Source: an uncultured Oscillospiraceae bacterium
Lineage (GTDB): Bacteria; Bacillota; Clostridia; Oscillospirales; Oscillospiraceae
Length of the DNA: 35,410 nt
Assembly (NCBI GenBank): GCA_944382995.1
Contig: CALWOF010000008.1
Location: forward strand, 1-35,410
Direction of reading: 5' to 3'
In this document: positions 7,899 to 14,716 of the stretch, piece after piece
How the letters are laid out: every line of letters begins with the position of its first letter
Numbering within the stretch: position 1 is the stretch's first letter
The notes under the pieces: generated by a model
Told to the model about the DNA's origin: nothing
Seen by the model: the letters and a program-made list of their open reading frames with translations, nothing else
The model's database searches: none
Program-made: the position numbers and the translations under genes

Positions 7899-8417
7899 AT
7901 GCGGGGACGGCAGTCCGCCTGCTGCTTCACCGGGCACCGGCCCGGCAAGCTGCCCTGGGGGTATGACGAGACGGATCTCCGGTGCCTCTCCCTGAAGGCC
8001 CGGATGGCCGACGCGGCGGAGGCGGCCTATCAGGAGGGGTACCGCCACTTCCTGTGCGGCATGGCCCTGGGGTGCGACCTGTACTTCTGCGAGTGTGTGC
8101 TGAAGCTGCGGGAGAAATACCCGGACGTGACGGTGGAGGCGGCCATCCCCTGTCCCACCCAGGCGGACGCCTGGCCGCCGGACCAGCGGCGGCGGTATGG
8201 GCGGCTGGTGGCAGCCTGTGACTTCGAGACGCTGGTGTCGGCGTCCTACACCCCCTCCTGCATGCAGCGGCGGGACCGGTACATGGTGGACCACGCGTCC
8301 CTTCTGATCGCCGCCTTCGACGGGTCCCCCGGCGGCACCCGCTACACGGTGGAGTACGCCATGCGCCGTGGGCTGGAGATCGTGGACCTGCCTATCCTGC
8401 TGGAGCGCCCCCGGTGA
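7899..8417 (+). CDS. SLOG/DUF1273 (YpsA-like) nucleotide-binding family protein
   Basis: A 172-aa protein opening with SACCFTGHRPGKLPWGYDE, the hallmark of the DUF1273/YpsA branch of the SLOG (Rossmann-like) superfamily, followed by the conserved CGMALGCDLYFCECVLKL and a C-terminal DGSPGGTRYTVEYA segment. SLOG proteins are thought to bind nucleotide-derived ligands; B. subtilis YpsA has been linked to cell division and stress phenotypes, but the biochemical role is open. The ATG at 7899 follows GAGAGGGGGAGAGGA; the in-frame upstream extension overlaps its promoter. It has its own promoter and a likely terminator. Confidence 0.85.
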   Translation: MRGRQSACCFTGHRPGKLPWGYDETDLRCLSLKARMADAAEAAYQEGYRHFLCGMALGCDLYFCECVLKLREKYPDVTVEAAIPCPTQADAWPPDQRRRYGRLVAACDFETLVSASYTPSCMQRRDRYMVDHASLLIAAFDGSPGGTRYTVEYAMRRGLEIVDLPILLERPR

Positions 8418-8451
8418 GCCGGAGCGGAGGACCGTCCTTCGCCCCGGCTTT
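8418..8451 (+). terminator. Likely terminator after the SLOG gene
   Basis: An imperfect stem GCCGGAGCGGAGGAC / GTCCTTCGCCCCGGC begins right after the stop codon and is followed by TTTCGTGATTT. Confidence 0.5.
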
Positions 8452-8463
8452 CGTGATTTGCCG

Positions 8464-8492
8464 TTGCGCCGGACCCGCGGATGTGGTATGTT
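8464..8492 (+). promoter_or_regulatory. Promoter of the XRE/membrane-protein/corA operon
   Basis: TTGCGC, 17 bp, TATGTT. The roughly 100-nt leader to the ATG at 8597 contains repeated GTTGC/GCAAC pieces (around 8500-8550) that could serve as an operator. Confidence 0.5.
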
Positions 8493-8596
8493 GGAGGCAG
8501 GCAACCTGAGATTGCGGAAGTTCCACGTTCGGTTGCTGGCATGCAACCGGGCGATCTGATAGGCTGGAGCCATCCAGAGAGAGGAGGCGCGTGCCC

Positions 8597-8998
8597 ATGA
8601 CATTCGGAGAGAGACTGCAGGCCCTGCGGCAGAGGGCCGGCATGAGCCAGGACGCTCTGGCCGAGCGGCTGGGGGTCAGCCGTCAGGCGGTGAGCCGCTG
8701 GGAGCGGGACGAGACCATGCCCGAGACCGACAAGGTGATCGCCCTGGCGGACCTGTTCGGCGTCACCACCGACTATCTGCTCCGGCCCCGGCCGGAGGAG
8801 ACAGAACAAAAAGCGCAGACGCCGCCCCGGGAGAAGACGGACTGGATGGAGCGGTTCCTGGCCTTTGCCAAACGGAAGTGGTACCTGCTGGGCTGGGTGC
8901 TGATCGCCTGGGGCGCTCTGGACCTGATCCAGCTGCTGCTGTTTTTCCTGGCCTATCGGGGTATGATCGGCGGCCTCTCGGGCCTGGTCGGATGGTAA
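8597..8998 (+). CDS. XRE-family transcriptional regulator with C-terminal membrane anchor
   Basis: A 133-aa protein with a canonical Cro/CI helix-turn-helix (residues 5-60, including MSQDALAERLGVSRQAVSRWE), a charged linker and one strongly hydrophobic helix (about 96-118). A DNA-binding domain tethered to the membrane by a C-terminal helix is a common clostridial architecture, thought to link envelope state to local transcription; the signal is unknown. The ATG at 8597 lies 9 nt after GAGGAGG; an in-frame GTG at 8591 is too close. It is followed at 13 nt by a 49-aa membrane peptide and forms one operon with the next three genes. Confidence 0.88.
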   Translation: MTFGERLQALRQRAGMSQDALAERLGVSRQAVSRWERDETMPETDKVIALADLFGVTTDYLLRPRPEETEQKAQTPPREKTDWMERFLAFAKRKWYLLGWVLIAWGALDLIQLLLFFLAYRGMIGGLSGLVGW

Positions 8999-9011
8999 GG
9001 GGGTGACAGGG

Positions 9012-9161
9012 ATGAGTGCTGCCAGTGTGTTTGACGTGTTCCCTATGGGCATCCTGCTGTTCCCGGCGCTGTACGCCGCGGTGAAGATCGCGGCGGGGGT
9101 GCTGGTGCTGCACTTCGGCAAACGGTATGTCCAAAAGAAGCTGAAGGAGGAAAAGCCGTGA
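9012..9161 (+). CDS. 49-aa membrane peptide
   Basis: A short gene encoding a 49-residue peptide with one hydrophobic span (about residues 9-35, FPMGILLFPALYAAVKIAAG) and a very basic tail (KRYVQKKLKEEKP). GGGGGTGACAGGG gives a weak ribosome binding site after the XRE stop. Its TGA overlaps the GTG start of the next gene (GTGA), and AAGGAGGAAAAG inside its 3' end is that gene's ribosome binding site. Such coupling argues that it is real. Function is unknown; it could be a small partner of the anchored regulator or of the next membrane protein. Confidence 0.72.
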   Translation: MSAASVFDVFPMGILLFPALYAAVKIAAGVLVLHFGKRYVQKKLKEEKP

Positions 9162-9715
9162 AAAAGGTGTTCTGGGGGTTCTTCTTCGTCTATCTGAATT
9201 TCAATCTCACCCTCAACGGCCACGCGCTGAACCTGCTGCCGGACTTTGTGGGGTACATCCTGCTCTTCCAGGCGGCGGGGGCCCTGGCGGGGGAGAGCGG
9301 CCGTTTCAGGACCCTCCGGCCCTTTGCCGCGGGCATGGCCGTTTACACCGGGATCCTGTGGGTGGGGGACCTGCTGGCTGTCACCGGCGGCAGCGGCTGG
9401 CTGGACGGGCTGCTGAGTCTTGCTGCTGCGGCGGTGTCCCTGTTCATCTCCTGGAACGTGGTCCAGGCTGTTTTGGAGATAGAGCGTGCCCGGGGCGCGG
9501 ACCTGAACGGCCAGTCCCTGCGGACCGCCTGGTTCATCCTGCTGGCGGCCCAGATTGCCGGATACGCTGCGGGGCTCCTGATCTCCGGCACGCTGGCGCT
9601 GGCGGCGGGACTGGCCGCTCTGGCGGGCCTCATCTGGTTCCTTGTGGCCCTGTGGAAGTGCGCCGGGCGGTACGAGCTCCTGCCGCCCCGGGATCCTGGC
9701 CCGGAGCTGCTGTGA
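9158..9715 (+). CDS. Polytopic membrane protein, function unknown
   Basis: A 185-aa protein with five to six predicted membrane helices. The N-terminal motif NGHALNLLPDFVGYILLFQA (residues 20-39) is recurrent in uncharacterised clostridial membrane proteins found beside small XRE regulators. The GTG start overlaps the previous stop by 4 nt and is preceded by GAAGGAGG. The short polar C-terminus (PPRDPGPELL) is presumably cytoplasmic. No transport or enzymatic motif is seen. Confidence 0.78.
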   Translation: MKKVFWGFFFVYLNFNLTLNGHALNLLPDFVGYILLFQAAGALAGESGRFRTLRPFAAGMAVYTGILWVGDLLAVTGGSGWLDGLLSLAAAAVSLFISWNVVQAVLEIERARGADLNGQSLRTAWFILLAAQIAGYAAGLLISGTLALAAGLAALAGLIWFLVALWKCAGRYELLPPRDPGPELL

Positions 9716-9740
9716 GAATCTGACGGAAAAGAGGACTGAG

Positions 9741-10586
9741 ATGCGAAAGGTATTGCCCCTCTCCCGGATCGGGGAGATGGAACCGGATATGGATGCCCGG
9801 GTGCTCCGCTACATCCACGAGGGCCAGATCGAGGCCTTCGAGGGCTTTGAGGATTTTGACCTCATCGCCTTTGACTGGTACGACGTGCGGAGCGAGCGGA
9901 CCGCGGCGTCCCAGATGCTGCTGTATCTGGACCGGGAGGATCTGTTCGTCTTCTGTGAGGATGAGGCCGCCCTCGGCGCGGCCCAGGGGGTGTTCCGCGT
10001 GCTGGAGGAAGAGGGAATCATCACCAATCAGCAGGCCCTCTGTCATTTCTTCACCCAGCTGCTGCGGGGGGACATGGATCACCTGGACCGGCTGGAGGCA
10101 GAGGTCAATGACGGGGAGACGGACGTGCTCTCCGGCGCCCACGGGGATTATCTGGAGCGGATCATCGCCTGGAGGGGGGAGCTGCTGCGGCTCAAGCGGT
10201 ACTATGAGCAGCTGGACTCCATCTTTGACGAGCTGTCCATGAACGACAATGGCCTGATGGACCGGCAGAGCGTCCGGCAGTTCACCAACCTGGGCTACCG
10301 CATGACCCGGTATCTGAACGCGGTCCAGTCTCTGCGGGAGTCCGTGGCCCAGCTGCGGGAGGCGTACCAGTCCCAGCTGTCCATCCAGCAGAACGACCTG
10401 ATGAAGATCTTCACCGTGGTGACGGCGGTGTTCCTGCCGCTGTCCCTGCTGGCGGGCTGGTACGGGATGAACTTCGCCAATATGCCGGAGCTCCGCTGGA
10501 AATACGGCTATCCGGCGGTGATCCTGGTGAGCGCGGCGGTGGTGATCGGCCTGCTCTGGTACTTCAAGCGGAAGAAGTGGCTGTGA
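9741..10586 (+). CDS. CorA-family divalent cation transporter
   Basis: A 281-aa protein with a large soluble N-terminal domain rich in acidic residues, a long predicted helix (about 135-225) and two C-terminal membrane helices (about 222-240 and 257-275). The CorA signature YGMNF lies at residues 241-245 at the end of the first helix. CorA forms a pentameric Mg2+ (or Co2+/Ni2+/Zn2+) channel. Helix 2 ends in the basic FKRKKWL. The ATG at 9741 has GAGGA about 6 nt upstream and lies 25 nt after the previous gene, so it is probably part of the same operon; a longer reading from 9642 overlaps that gene. Confidence 0.92.
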   Translation: MRKVLPLSRIGEMEPDMDARVLRYIHEGQIEAFEGFEDFDLIAFDWYDVRSERTAASQMLLYLDREDLFVFCEDEAALGAAQGVFRVLEEEGIITNQQALCHFFTQLLRGDMDHLDRLEAEVNDGETDVLSGAHGDYLERIIAWRGELLRLKRYYEQLDSIFDELSMNDNGLMDRQSVRQFTNLGYRMTRYLNAVQSLRESVAQLREAYQSQLSIQQNDLMKIFTVVTAVFLPLSLLAGWYGMNFANMPELRWKYGYPAVILVSAAVVIGLLWYFKRKKWL

Positions 10587-10622
10587 CCCCCGGAGGACCT
10601 GCCCGCAAATAGCTGCAAATGG

Positions 10623-10659
10623 AGACCCCGCCGTCCCAAATCGGGACGGCGGGGTCTTT
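10623..10659. terminator. Terminator between convergent corA and feo operons
   Basis: Perfect 14-bp stem GACCCCGCCGTCCC / GGGACGGCGGGGTC with loop AAATC, followed by TTTC on the plus strand; it can serve both directions. Confidence 0.85.
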
Positions 10660-10676
10660 CGGGCAGATGCTCCGGA

Positions 10677-10820
10677 TCAGCGGCGGGGTGCGCTTTTGCA
10701 GCTCTGGCCGCAGCGGTCACAGCAGCCGTCACAGCCGCCCTTTCCCCGGCGGCGGAGGCAGGATCGCAGTGCAAGGGCCAGCCACGCCCCCAGGGCGGCC
10801 AGGATCAGCAGTTCCAGCAT
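10677..10820 (-). CDS. FeoB-associated Cys-rich membrane protein
   Basis: A 47-aa peptide encoded 10 nt downstream of feoB. It has one N-terminal membrane helix (LELLILAALGAWLALAL), a basic stop-transfer stretch (RSCLRRRGKGG) and a Cys cluster C-x2-C-C-x2-C-x3-C (Cys30, 33, 34, 37, 41). This is the architecture of the FeoB-associated Cys-rich family found in Firmicutes feo operons, a functional counterpart proposed for FeoC. It may bind iron or sense redox state; that is inference. GGAGTGAGGTG precedes the ATG. Confidence 0.88.
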   Translation of the reverse strand: MLELLILAALGAWLALALRSCLRRRGKGGCDGCCDRCGQSCKSAPRR

Positions 10821-10830
10821 GGCGGTCACC

Positions 10831-12840
10831 TCACTCCAGGATCAGCACGGCGATGCGGCAAACCGCAAAGGCGACCGCCCAGGCGATGGCGCACTGGCTC
10901 AGGGCCACGCCGGCGGCCTTCCAGCCGGAGCCCAGCTCCCGCTTCACCGCAGAGATGGCGGCCACACAGGGGGTGTACAGCAGGGTGAAGGCCAGGAAGC
11001 CGGCGGCGGTGGCGGGGGTGAACAGCATCCCCAGGGCGGCGGCGCTGACATCCGCGCCGGACCCGGTGAGGATGCCCAGGGTGGAGATCACAGACTCCTT
11101 GGCGATAAAGCCGGTGATGAGGGCGGTGGAGACCCGCCAGTCCCCAAAGCCCAGGGGCTCGAAGATGGGAGCGATCCAGGCGCCCACGGTGGCCAGCAGA
11201 CTGTCGGCGCTGTCGGCCACCAGATTCAGCCGGGTGTCAAAGGTCTGGAGGAACCAGACGATGATGGTGGCCACGAAGATGATGGTGAAGGCCCGGGTCA
11301 GAAAGTCCTTGGCCTTGTCCCAGCACAGCTGCCACACGCTCTTGGCGGAGGGGAAGCGGTAGTTGGGCAGCTCCATGACAAAGGGCACCGGATTGCCCTT
11401 GAAGGCCGTGGCACCCAGCACCTTGGCGGCCACGATGCCCACCAGGATGCCCAGCACGTAGAGGCCGATCATCACCAGGGCGGCGTGGTCCGGGAAGAAG
11501 GCGGCGGAGAACACACCGTAAATGGGGATCTTGGCGGAGCAGCTCATGAAGGGCGTCAGCAAGATGGTCATGCGGCGGTCCCGCTCCGATGCCAGGGTCC
11601 GGGTGGCCATGATGGCGGGCACGGAGCAGCCGAAGCCCACCAGCATGGGCACGATGCTCCGCCCCGAAAGGCCGATCTTCCGCAGCAGCTGGTCCATGAC
11701 GAAGGCCACCCGGGCCATGTAGCCGGTGTCCTCCAGGATGGAGAGGAAGAAGAACAGCACCACGATGATGGGCAGGAAGCTCAGCACGCTGCCCACGCCG
11801 GCGAATACGCCGTCGATCACCAGGGAGTGGACCACCGGATTCAGCCCGTAGGCGGTGAGCCCGCTGTCCACAGCGGCGGTGAGAGCGTCGATCCCGGCGG
11901 CCAGCAGGTCCGACAAAAAGGCGCCGATGACGTTGAAGGTCAGGAAGAAGATGCCCAGCATGATGGCGAAGAACAGCGGCAGGGCGAGATACTTGTTGGT
12001 GACCACCCTGTCGATGGCATCGCTGCGCTCCCGCTCCCGGCTCTCACGGCACTTGACCACCGTGCCGGAGCAGACGCCCTCGATGAAGTTGTAGCGCATA
12101 TCCGCCAGGGCGGCGTTGCGGTCCATGCCGCACTCATCCTCCATCTCCCGGACGCTGTGCTCGATCAGCTCCAGCTCGTTCTGGTCCAGGGCCAGGCGCG
12201 ACGCGACATCCGGGTCCCCCTCGATGAGCTTGGTGGCGGCGAACCGGACGGGGATGCCGGCCTTTTCCGCGTGGTCCTCGATCTGGTGGACCACCGCGTG
12301 GATGCACCGGTGGACCGGACCGGGGGTGCAGAAGTCGTACACCGCGGGGTACACCTTGTCCCGTGCGGTCTGGACGGCGATCTTCACCAGCTCGTCCACG
12401 CCCTGGTTCTTCACGGCGGAGATGGGGACCACCGGGATGCCCAGGGCCTGAGAGAGCCCTTTGACATTGATGGTGCCGCCGCTGGAGGTGACCTCGTCCA
12501 TCATGTTCAGAGCCAGCACCATGGGGATCCGCATCTCCATCAGCTGGAGGGTCAGGTACAGATTCCGCTCGATGTTGGTGGCGTCCACGATGTTGATGAG
12601 GCCGTCGGGCCGCTGGTTGAGGATGAAGTCCCGGGTGACGATCTCCTCCGGCGTATAGGGCCGGATGGAGTAGATGCCCGGCAGGTCCACCACCGTGCAG
12701 TCCTTCTCCCCCCGGATGGCGCCGGACTTCTGGTCCACCGTCACGCCGGGAAAGTTGCCCACATGCTGGTTGGAGCCGGTGAGCTGGTTGAACAGCGTGG
12801 TCTTGCCGCAGTTCTGATTGCCGGCCAATGCGAAGATCAT
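10831..12840 (-). CDS. feoB: Ferrous iron transporter B
   Basis: A 669-aa Fe2+ uptake protein. The N-terminal G domain has G1 GNQNCGKTT (residues 7-15), the PGVTVD switch (31-36), G3 DLPG (52-55) and G4 NMMD (112-115). A helical GDI-like linker follows, then the membrane domain with two Gate repeats, including VGFGCSVPAIMATRTL and TPFMSCSAKIPIY, whose Cys residues are thought to line the iron path. The ATG overlaps the feoA stop (ATGA), indicating translational coupling. The length is within the usual range for Firmicutes FeoB. Confidence 0.97.
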   Translation of the reverse strand: MIFALAGNQNCGKTTLFNQLTGSNQHVGNFPGVTVDQKSGAIRGEKDCTVVDLPGIYSIRPYTPEEIVTRDFILNQRPDGLINIVDATNIERNLYLTLQLMEMRIPMVLALNMMDEVTSSGGTINVKGLSQALGIPVVPISAVKNQGVDELVKIAVQTARDKVYPAVYDFCTPGPVHRCIHAVVHQIEDHAEKAGIPVRFAATKLIEGDPDVASRLALDQNELELIEHSVREMEDECGMDRNAALADMRYNFIEGVCSGTVVKCRESRERERSDAIDRVVTNKYLALPLFFAIMLGIFFLTFNVIGAFLSDLLAAGIDALTAAVDSGLTAYGLNPVVHSLVIDGVFAGVGSVLSFLPIIVVLFFFLSILEDTGYMARVAFVMDQLLRKIGLSGRSIVPMLVGFGCSVPAIMATRTLASERDRRMTILLTPFMSCSAKIPIYGVFSAAFFPDHAALVMIGLYVLGILVGIVAAKVLGATAFKGNPVPFVMELPNYRFPSAKSVWQLCWDKAKDFLTRAFTIIFVATIIVWFLQTFDTRLNLVADSADSLLATVGAWIAPIFEPLGFGDWRVSTALITGFIAKESVISTLGILTGSGADVSAAALGMLFTPATAAGFLAFTLLYTPCVAAISAVKRELGSGWKAAGVALSQCAIAWAVAFAVCRIAVLILE

Positions 12841-13064
12841 GGAGCCACCTCCACTTCGATCTTCCCGGCATCCTCCTTCCGCAGGGACAGGGAGTAGCCC
12901 CGTACCCGCAGCTCCAGAGGGTCGCCCAGGGGGGCGACCTTTTCAATCCGGACCTTCGTCTTGGGGATCAGGCCCATGTCCAGCAGACGGCAGCGCAGGG
13001 CGCCCTCGCCGCCCACGGCGGTGATGACGGCCTCCTGCCCCAAGGGCAGCTTGTCCAGTGTCAT
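12837..13064 (-). CDS. feoA: Ferrous iron transport protein A
   Basis: A 75-aa SH3-like cytosolic protein required for FeoB function. Family features are clear: an N-terminal PLGQEAVITAV strand, the RCRLLDMGLIPKTKV block (residues 24-38) and the C-terminal LRVRGYSLSLRKEDAGKI segment. AAGGAGG lies about 7 nt before the ATG. It is first in a feoA-feoB-Cys-rich peptide operon behind a palindromic promoter region. Confidence 0.95.
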   Translation of the reverse strand: MTLDKLPLGQEAVITAVGGEGALRCRLLDMGLIPKTKVRIEKVAPLGDPLELRVRGYSLSLRKEDAGKIEVEVAP

Positions 13065-13081
13065 AGCAGGCTTCCTCCTTG

Positions 13082-13136
13082 AAAGTTAGCTTCTTCTAAC
13101 AACTAGAAGTTTATCATTGCTAACTTTTTCGGACAA
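13082..13136 (-). promoter_or_regulatory. feo promoter with palindromic operator (probable metalloregulator site)
   Basis: On the minus strand TTGTCC (13131-13136), 17 bp, TAAACT (13108-13113). Two perfect inverted 9-mers, AAAGTTAGC (13082-13090) and GCTAACTTT (13119-13127), flank the -10, and a further GTTAG half-site lies between them. TTAGs facing CTAAs resemble DtxR/IdeR/MntR-family boxes more than Fur boxes. The regulator is not in this window. Confidence 0.6.
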
Positions 13137-13222
13137 GCGCAAAAGCGGCCAAAACCCAACAAAAATTTATTCCGAAATTGTGTAAGATCGATAAAGCCCT
13201 CGGGCTTCCGGCAGAAAGGGGC

Positions 13223-13252
13223 TTGTCCGGGCGGCCGGTCCGGTGGTATACT
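13223..13252 (+). promoter_or_regulatory. Promoter of the VOC/lipoprotein pair
   Basis: TTGTCC, 18 bp, TATACT, about 48 bp before the ATG at 13300. Confidence 0.6.
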
Positions 13253-13299
13253 GGTCCCATCCGGTCCGGCAGTCCGCCGGGCGCACACAGGAGGCACCT

Positions 13300-13668
13300 A
13301 TGCTGACATTCGACCATTTCAATTTCAATGTGTCCGATCTGGACAAGTCCCTGGCCTTCTACAAGGAGGCCCTCGGCCTGGAGCCGGTGGGGGAGCGGAA
13401 GACCGCGGAGGACGGCAGCTTCGTCATCGTCTACCTGGGGGACGGGAAGACAGGGTTCCGGCTGGAGCTCACCTGGCTCCGTGACCATCCTCAGGCCTAC
13501 GACCTGGGGGAGTGCGAGTTCCACCTGGCTCTCCGGGCGGAGGACTATGACGCCGCCCACGCAAAGCACGCGGCCATGGGCTGCATCTGCTTTGAGAATC
13601 CTGCCATGGGCATCTATTTCATCTCCGATCCGGACGGCTACTGGATCGAGATCATCCCCACCCGGTGA
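13300..13668 (+). CDS. VOC superfamily / glyoxalase I-like protein
   Basis: A 122-aa single-domain VOC protein with paired beta-alpha-beta-beta-beta modules. Putative metal ligands match glyoxalase I: His in FDHFNFNV, Glu in FRLELTW, His in EFHLALR and Glu in YWIEIIPT. This supports a lactoylglutathione lyase-type fold and possibly that activity (detoxification of methylglyoxal adducts), although many clostridial homologues have untested substrates. AGGAGGC lies about 6 nt before the ATG. It is translationally coupled to the lipoprotein gene. Confidence 0.88.
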   Translation: MLTFDHFNFNVSDLDKSLAFYKEALGLEPVGERKTAEDGSFVIVYLGDGKTGFRLELTWLRDHPQAYDLGECEFHLALRAEDYDAAHAKHAAMGCICFENPAMGIYFISDPDGYWIEIIPTR

Positions 13669-14228
13669 TGGGCGGCGGAGAGCGGGGCGGTGCCCCCGGA
13701 AGAGGCCGGCATATCCTGCCGGCGCTGGCGCTGGCTCTGGCGCTGGTCCTCTCCGGCTGCGGAAAAGAGGCGGAGTCTGACGGCACTGGCGTCCCGGGCG
13801 ACACGCTGGAGACGGCATTCTTCTCCTTCACGGTGGAGAGCGTCCGGCAGACGGAAACGTTCGCCGGAAAGACGGCGCCGCGGGGCTGCGGCTATCTGAC
13901 CGTGGAGGTGACGGTGCGGAACACCACGGAGGACGAGGTGGAGATGTACGACACCGACTTTTCCGTCCAGTGGGGGTCCGGGCCGTCGGACTACAGCTAT
14001 CCGGTCACCACTGACAGCGAGACCGGCGAGGCCCTGGACACGGCATCTGCCGGACAACTCCCGGCGGCCTACACCCTGGCGGCGGAAGAAGAGCGGACCG
14101 GGACCTTGGTATTCCTGGTGCCGGCGGATGCGGACCAGCTGTCTCTGACCTGTCAGGAGGCCTTCGCCGATGGAACGGCGGGAGACACCTTCACCGTGGA
14201 TCTGCTGGCACCGCCGGCAGAAAAGTGA
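13668..14228 (+). CDS. Lipoprotein, DUF4352-like extracellular domain
   Basis: A 186-aa predicted lipoprotein. A hydrophobic signal (about residues 16-29) ends in the lipobox LSGC, giving Cys31 as the lipidated residue. The mature domain contains a beta-sandwich-like pattern (YLTVEVTVRNTTEDEVEM) typical of DUF4352/immunoprotective extracellular domains. The ATG shares a base with the stop of the VOC gene; a GTG at 13665 is the alternative start. Function unknown. Its 3' end faces an unusual hairpin-rich region. Confidence 0.78.
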   Translation: MGGGERGGAPGRGRHILPALALALALVLSGCGKEAESDGTGVPGDTLETAFFSFTVESVRQTETFAGKTAPRGCGYLTVEVTVRNTTEDEVEMYDTDFSVQWGSGPSDYSYPVTTDSETGEALDTASAGQLPAAYTLAAEEERTGTLVFLVPADADQLSLTCQEAFADGTAGDTFTVDLLAPPAEK

Positions 14229-14248
14229 GCAAGCACAAGCAGCAGAGA

Positions 14249-14287
14249 AGGTCCCGCACCGCCGGCAGTGCCGGCGGTGCGGGACCT
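14249..14287. repeat. Terminator-like hairpin, copy 1 of a 39-bp direct repeat
   Basis: A near-perfect palindrome starting AGGTCCCGCACCGCCGGCA and ending in its complement. The same 39 bp recur at 14454-14492 with one base change (GCCGGCGG versus GCCAGCGG). It probably terminates the lipoprotein gene. Confidence 0.85.
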
Positions 14288-14453
14288 GTCACAGGCTGCG
14301 GATAAATCGGAAAGACTTCGACGACGGGAAGGAAGATAGTTACGAAAGAAACCCAGGAGGGGTGTCTTTCGTTTTGGATCAGCCGTTTTTCAGAACTTGC
14401 CAAAGTTCTGAAAAACGCAGGCAGCTTGCCGAAAAGGCTTTTTCGGCAAGCTG
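14288..14453. other. Hairpin-array block 1, between the two 39-bp repeats
   Basis: This gene-free stretch holds three strong hairpins: 14342-14372 (ACGAAAGA..TCTTTCGT with an inner ACCC/GGGT), 14384-14417 (a perfect 15-bp stem CGTTTTTCAGAACTT with a 4-nt loop) and 14422-14453 (a perfect 14-bp stem CAGCTTGCCGAAAA with a 4-nt loop). Repeat plus block gives a 205-bp unit. No coding potential is evident. Confidence 0.75.
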
Positions 14454-14492
14454 AGGTCCCGCACCGCCGGCAGTGCCAGCGGTGCGGGACCT
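14454..14492. repeat. Terminator-like hairpin, copy 2 of the 39-bp direct repeat
   Basis: The second copy of the hairpin at 14249-14287, differing at one base in the right arm. It abuts the preceding hairpin with no spacer and lies 4 bp before the duplicated lysA tail. Confidence 0.85.
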
Positions 14493-14496
14493 GTTG

Positions 14497-14531
14497 CTCA
14501 CCATACCACAGTCCGGAAATAATCCTCCGGG
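14497..14531. repeat. Displaced copy of the lysA 3' end (35-bp direct repeat)
   Basis: 35 bp identical to 14716-14750, the last codons and stop of lysA (encoding PEDYFRTVVW and the TGA on the minus strand). This copy is detached from the gene by 219 bp. Confidence 0.9.
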
Positions 14532-14715
14532 ATCGTCCCGGAAACGTGTCGCACGTTTCCGGGAACCCGATTTGACAGATGCGCGGCAGAGATCAACTCT
14601 GCCGCGCGTAAGGTTTTGCCGGCGGCAAAACGCTTACACGGCGCGGCCGCGCCGCCCCATCGGCGATGGGGTCCGGGCCGAGCCCCCGGAGGGGGCTGCA
14701 TTTTCCGGGAAGCTC
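14532..14715. other. Hairpin-array block 2, between the two lysA-tail repeats
   Basis: Six hairpins stand almost end to end: 14537-14563 (12-bp stem CCCGGAAACGTG, 3-nt loop), 14581-14607 (11-bp stem GCGCGGCAGAG), 14608-14637 (GTAAGGTTTTGCC, one bulge), 14639-14654 (perfect 16-bp palindrome CGGCGCGGCCGCGCCG), 14655-14671 (CCCCATCG) and 14681-14697 (AGCCCCC). Repeat plus block gives a 219-bp unit. A 67-codon minus-strand frame crosses it but consists of hairpin sequence and the lysA tail. Confidence 0.8.
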
Positions 14716-14716
14716 C

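Noticed and set aside
10696..12897. 733-codon plus-strand frame opposite feoB
   Set aside because: His/Gln/Gly-rich antisense translation; FeoB on the minus strand has all GTPase and Gate motifs.
14498..14701. 67-aa minus-strand frame ending in the same residues as LysA
   Set aside because: It is made of hairpin sequence plus the duplicated lysA tail; better explained as a by-product of the duplication than as a gene.
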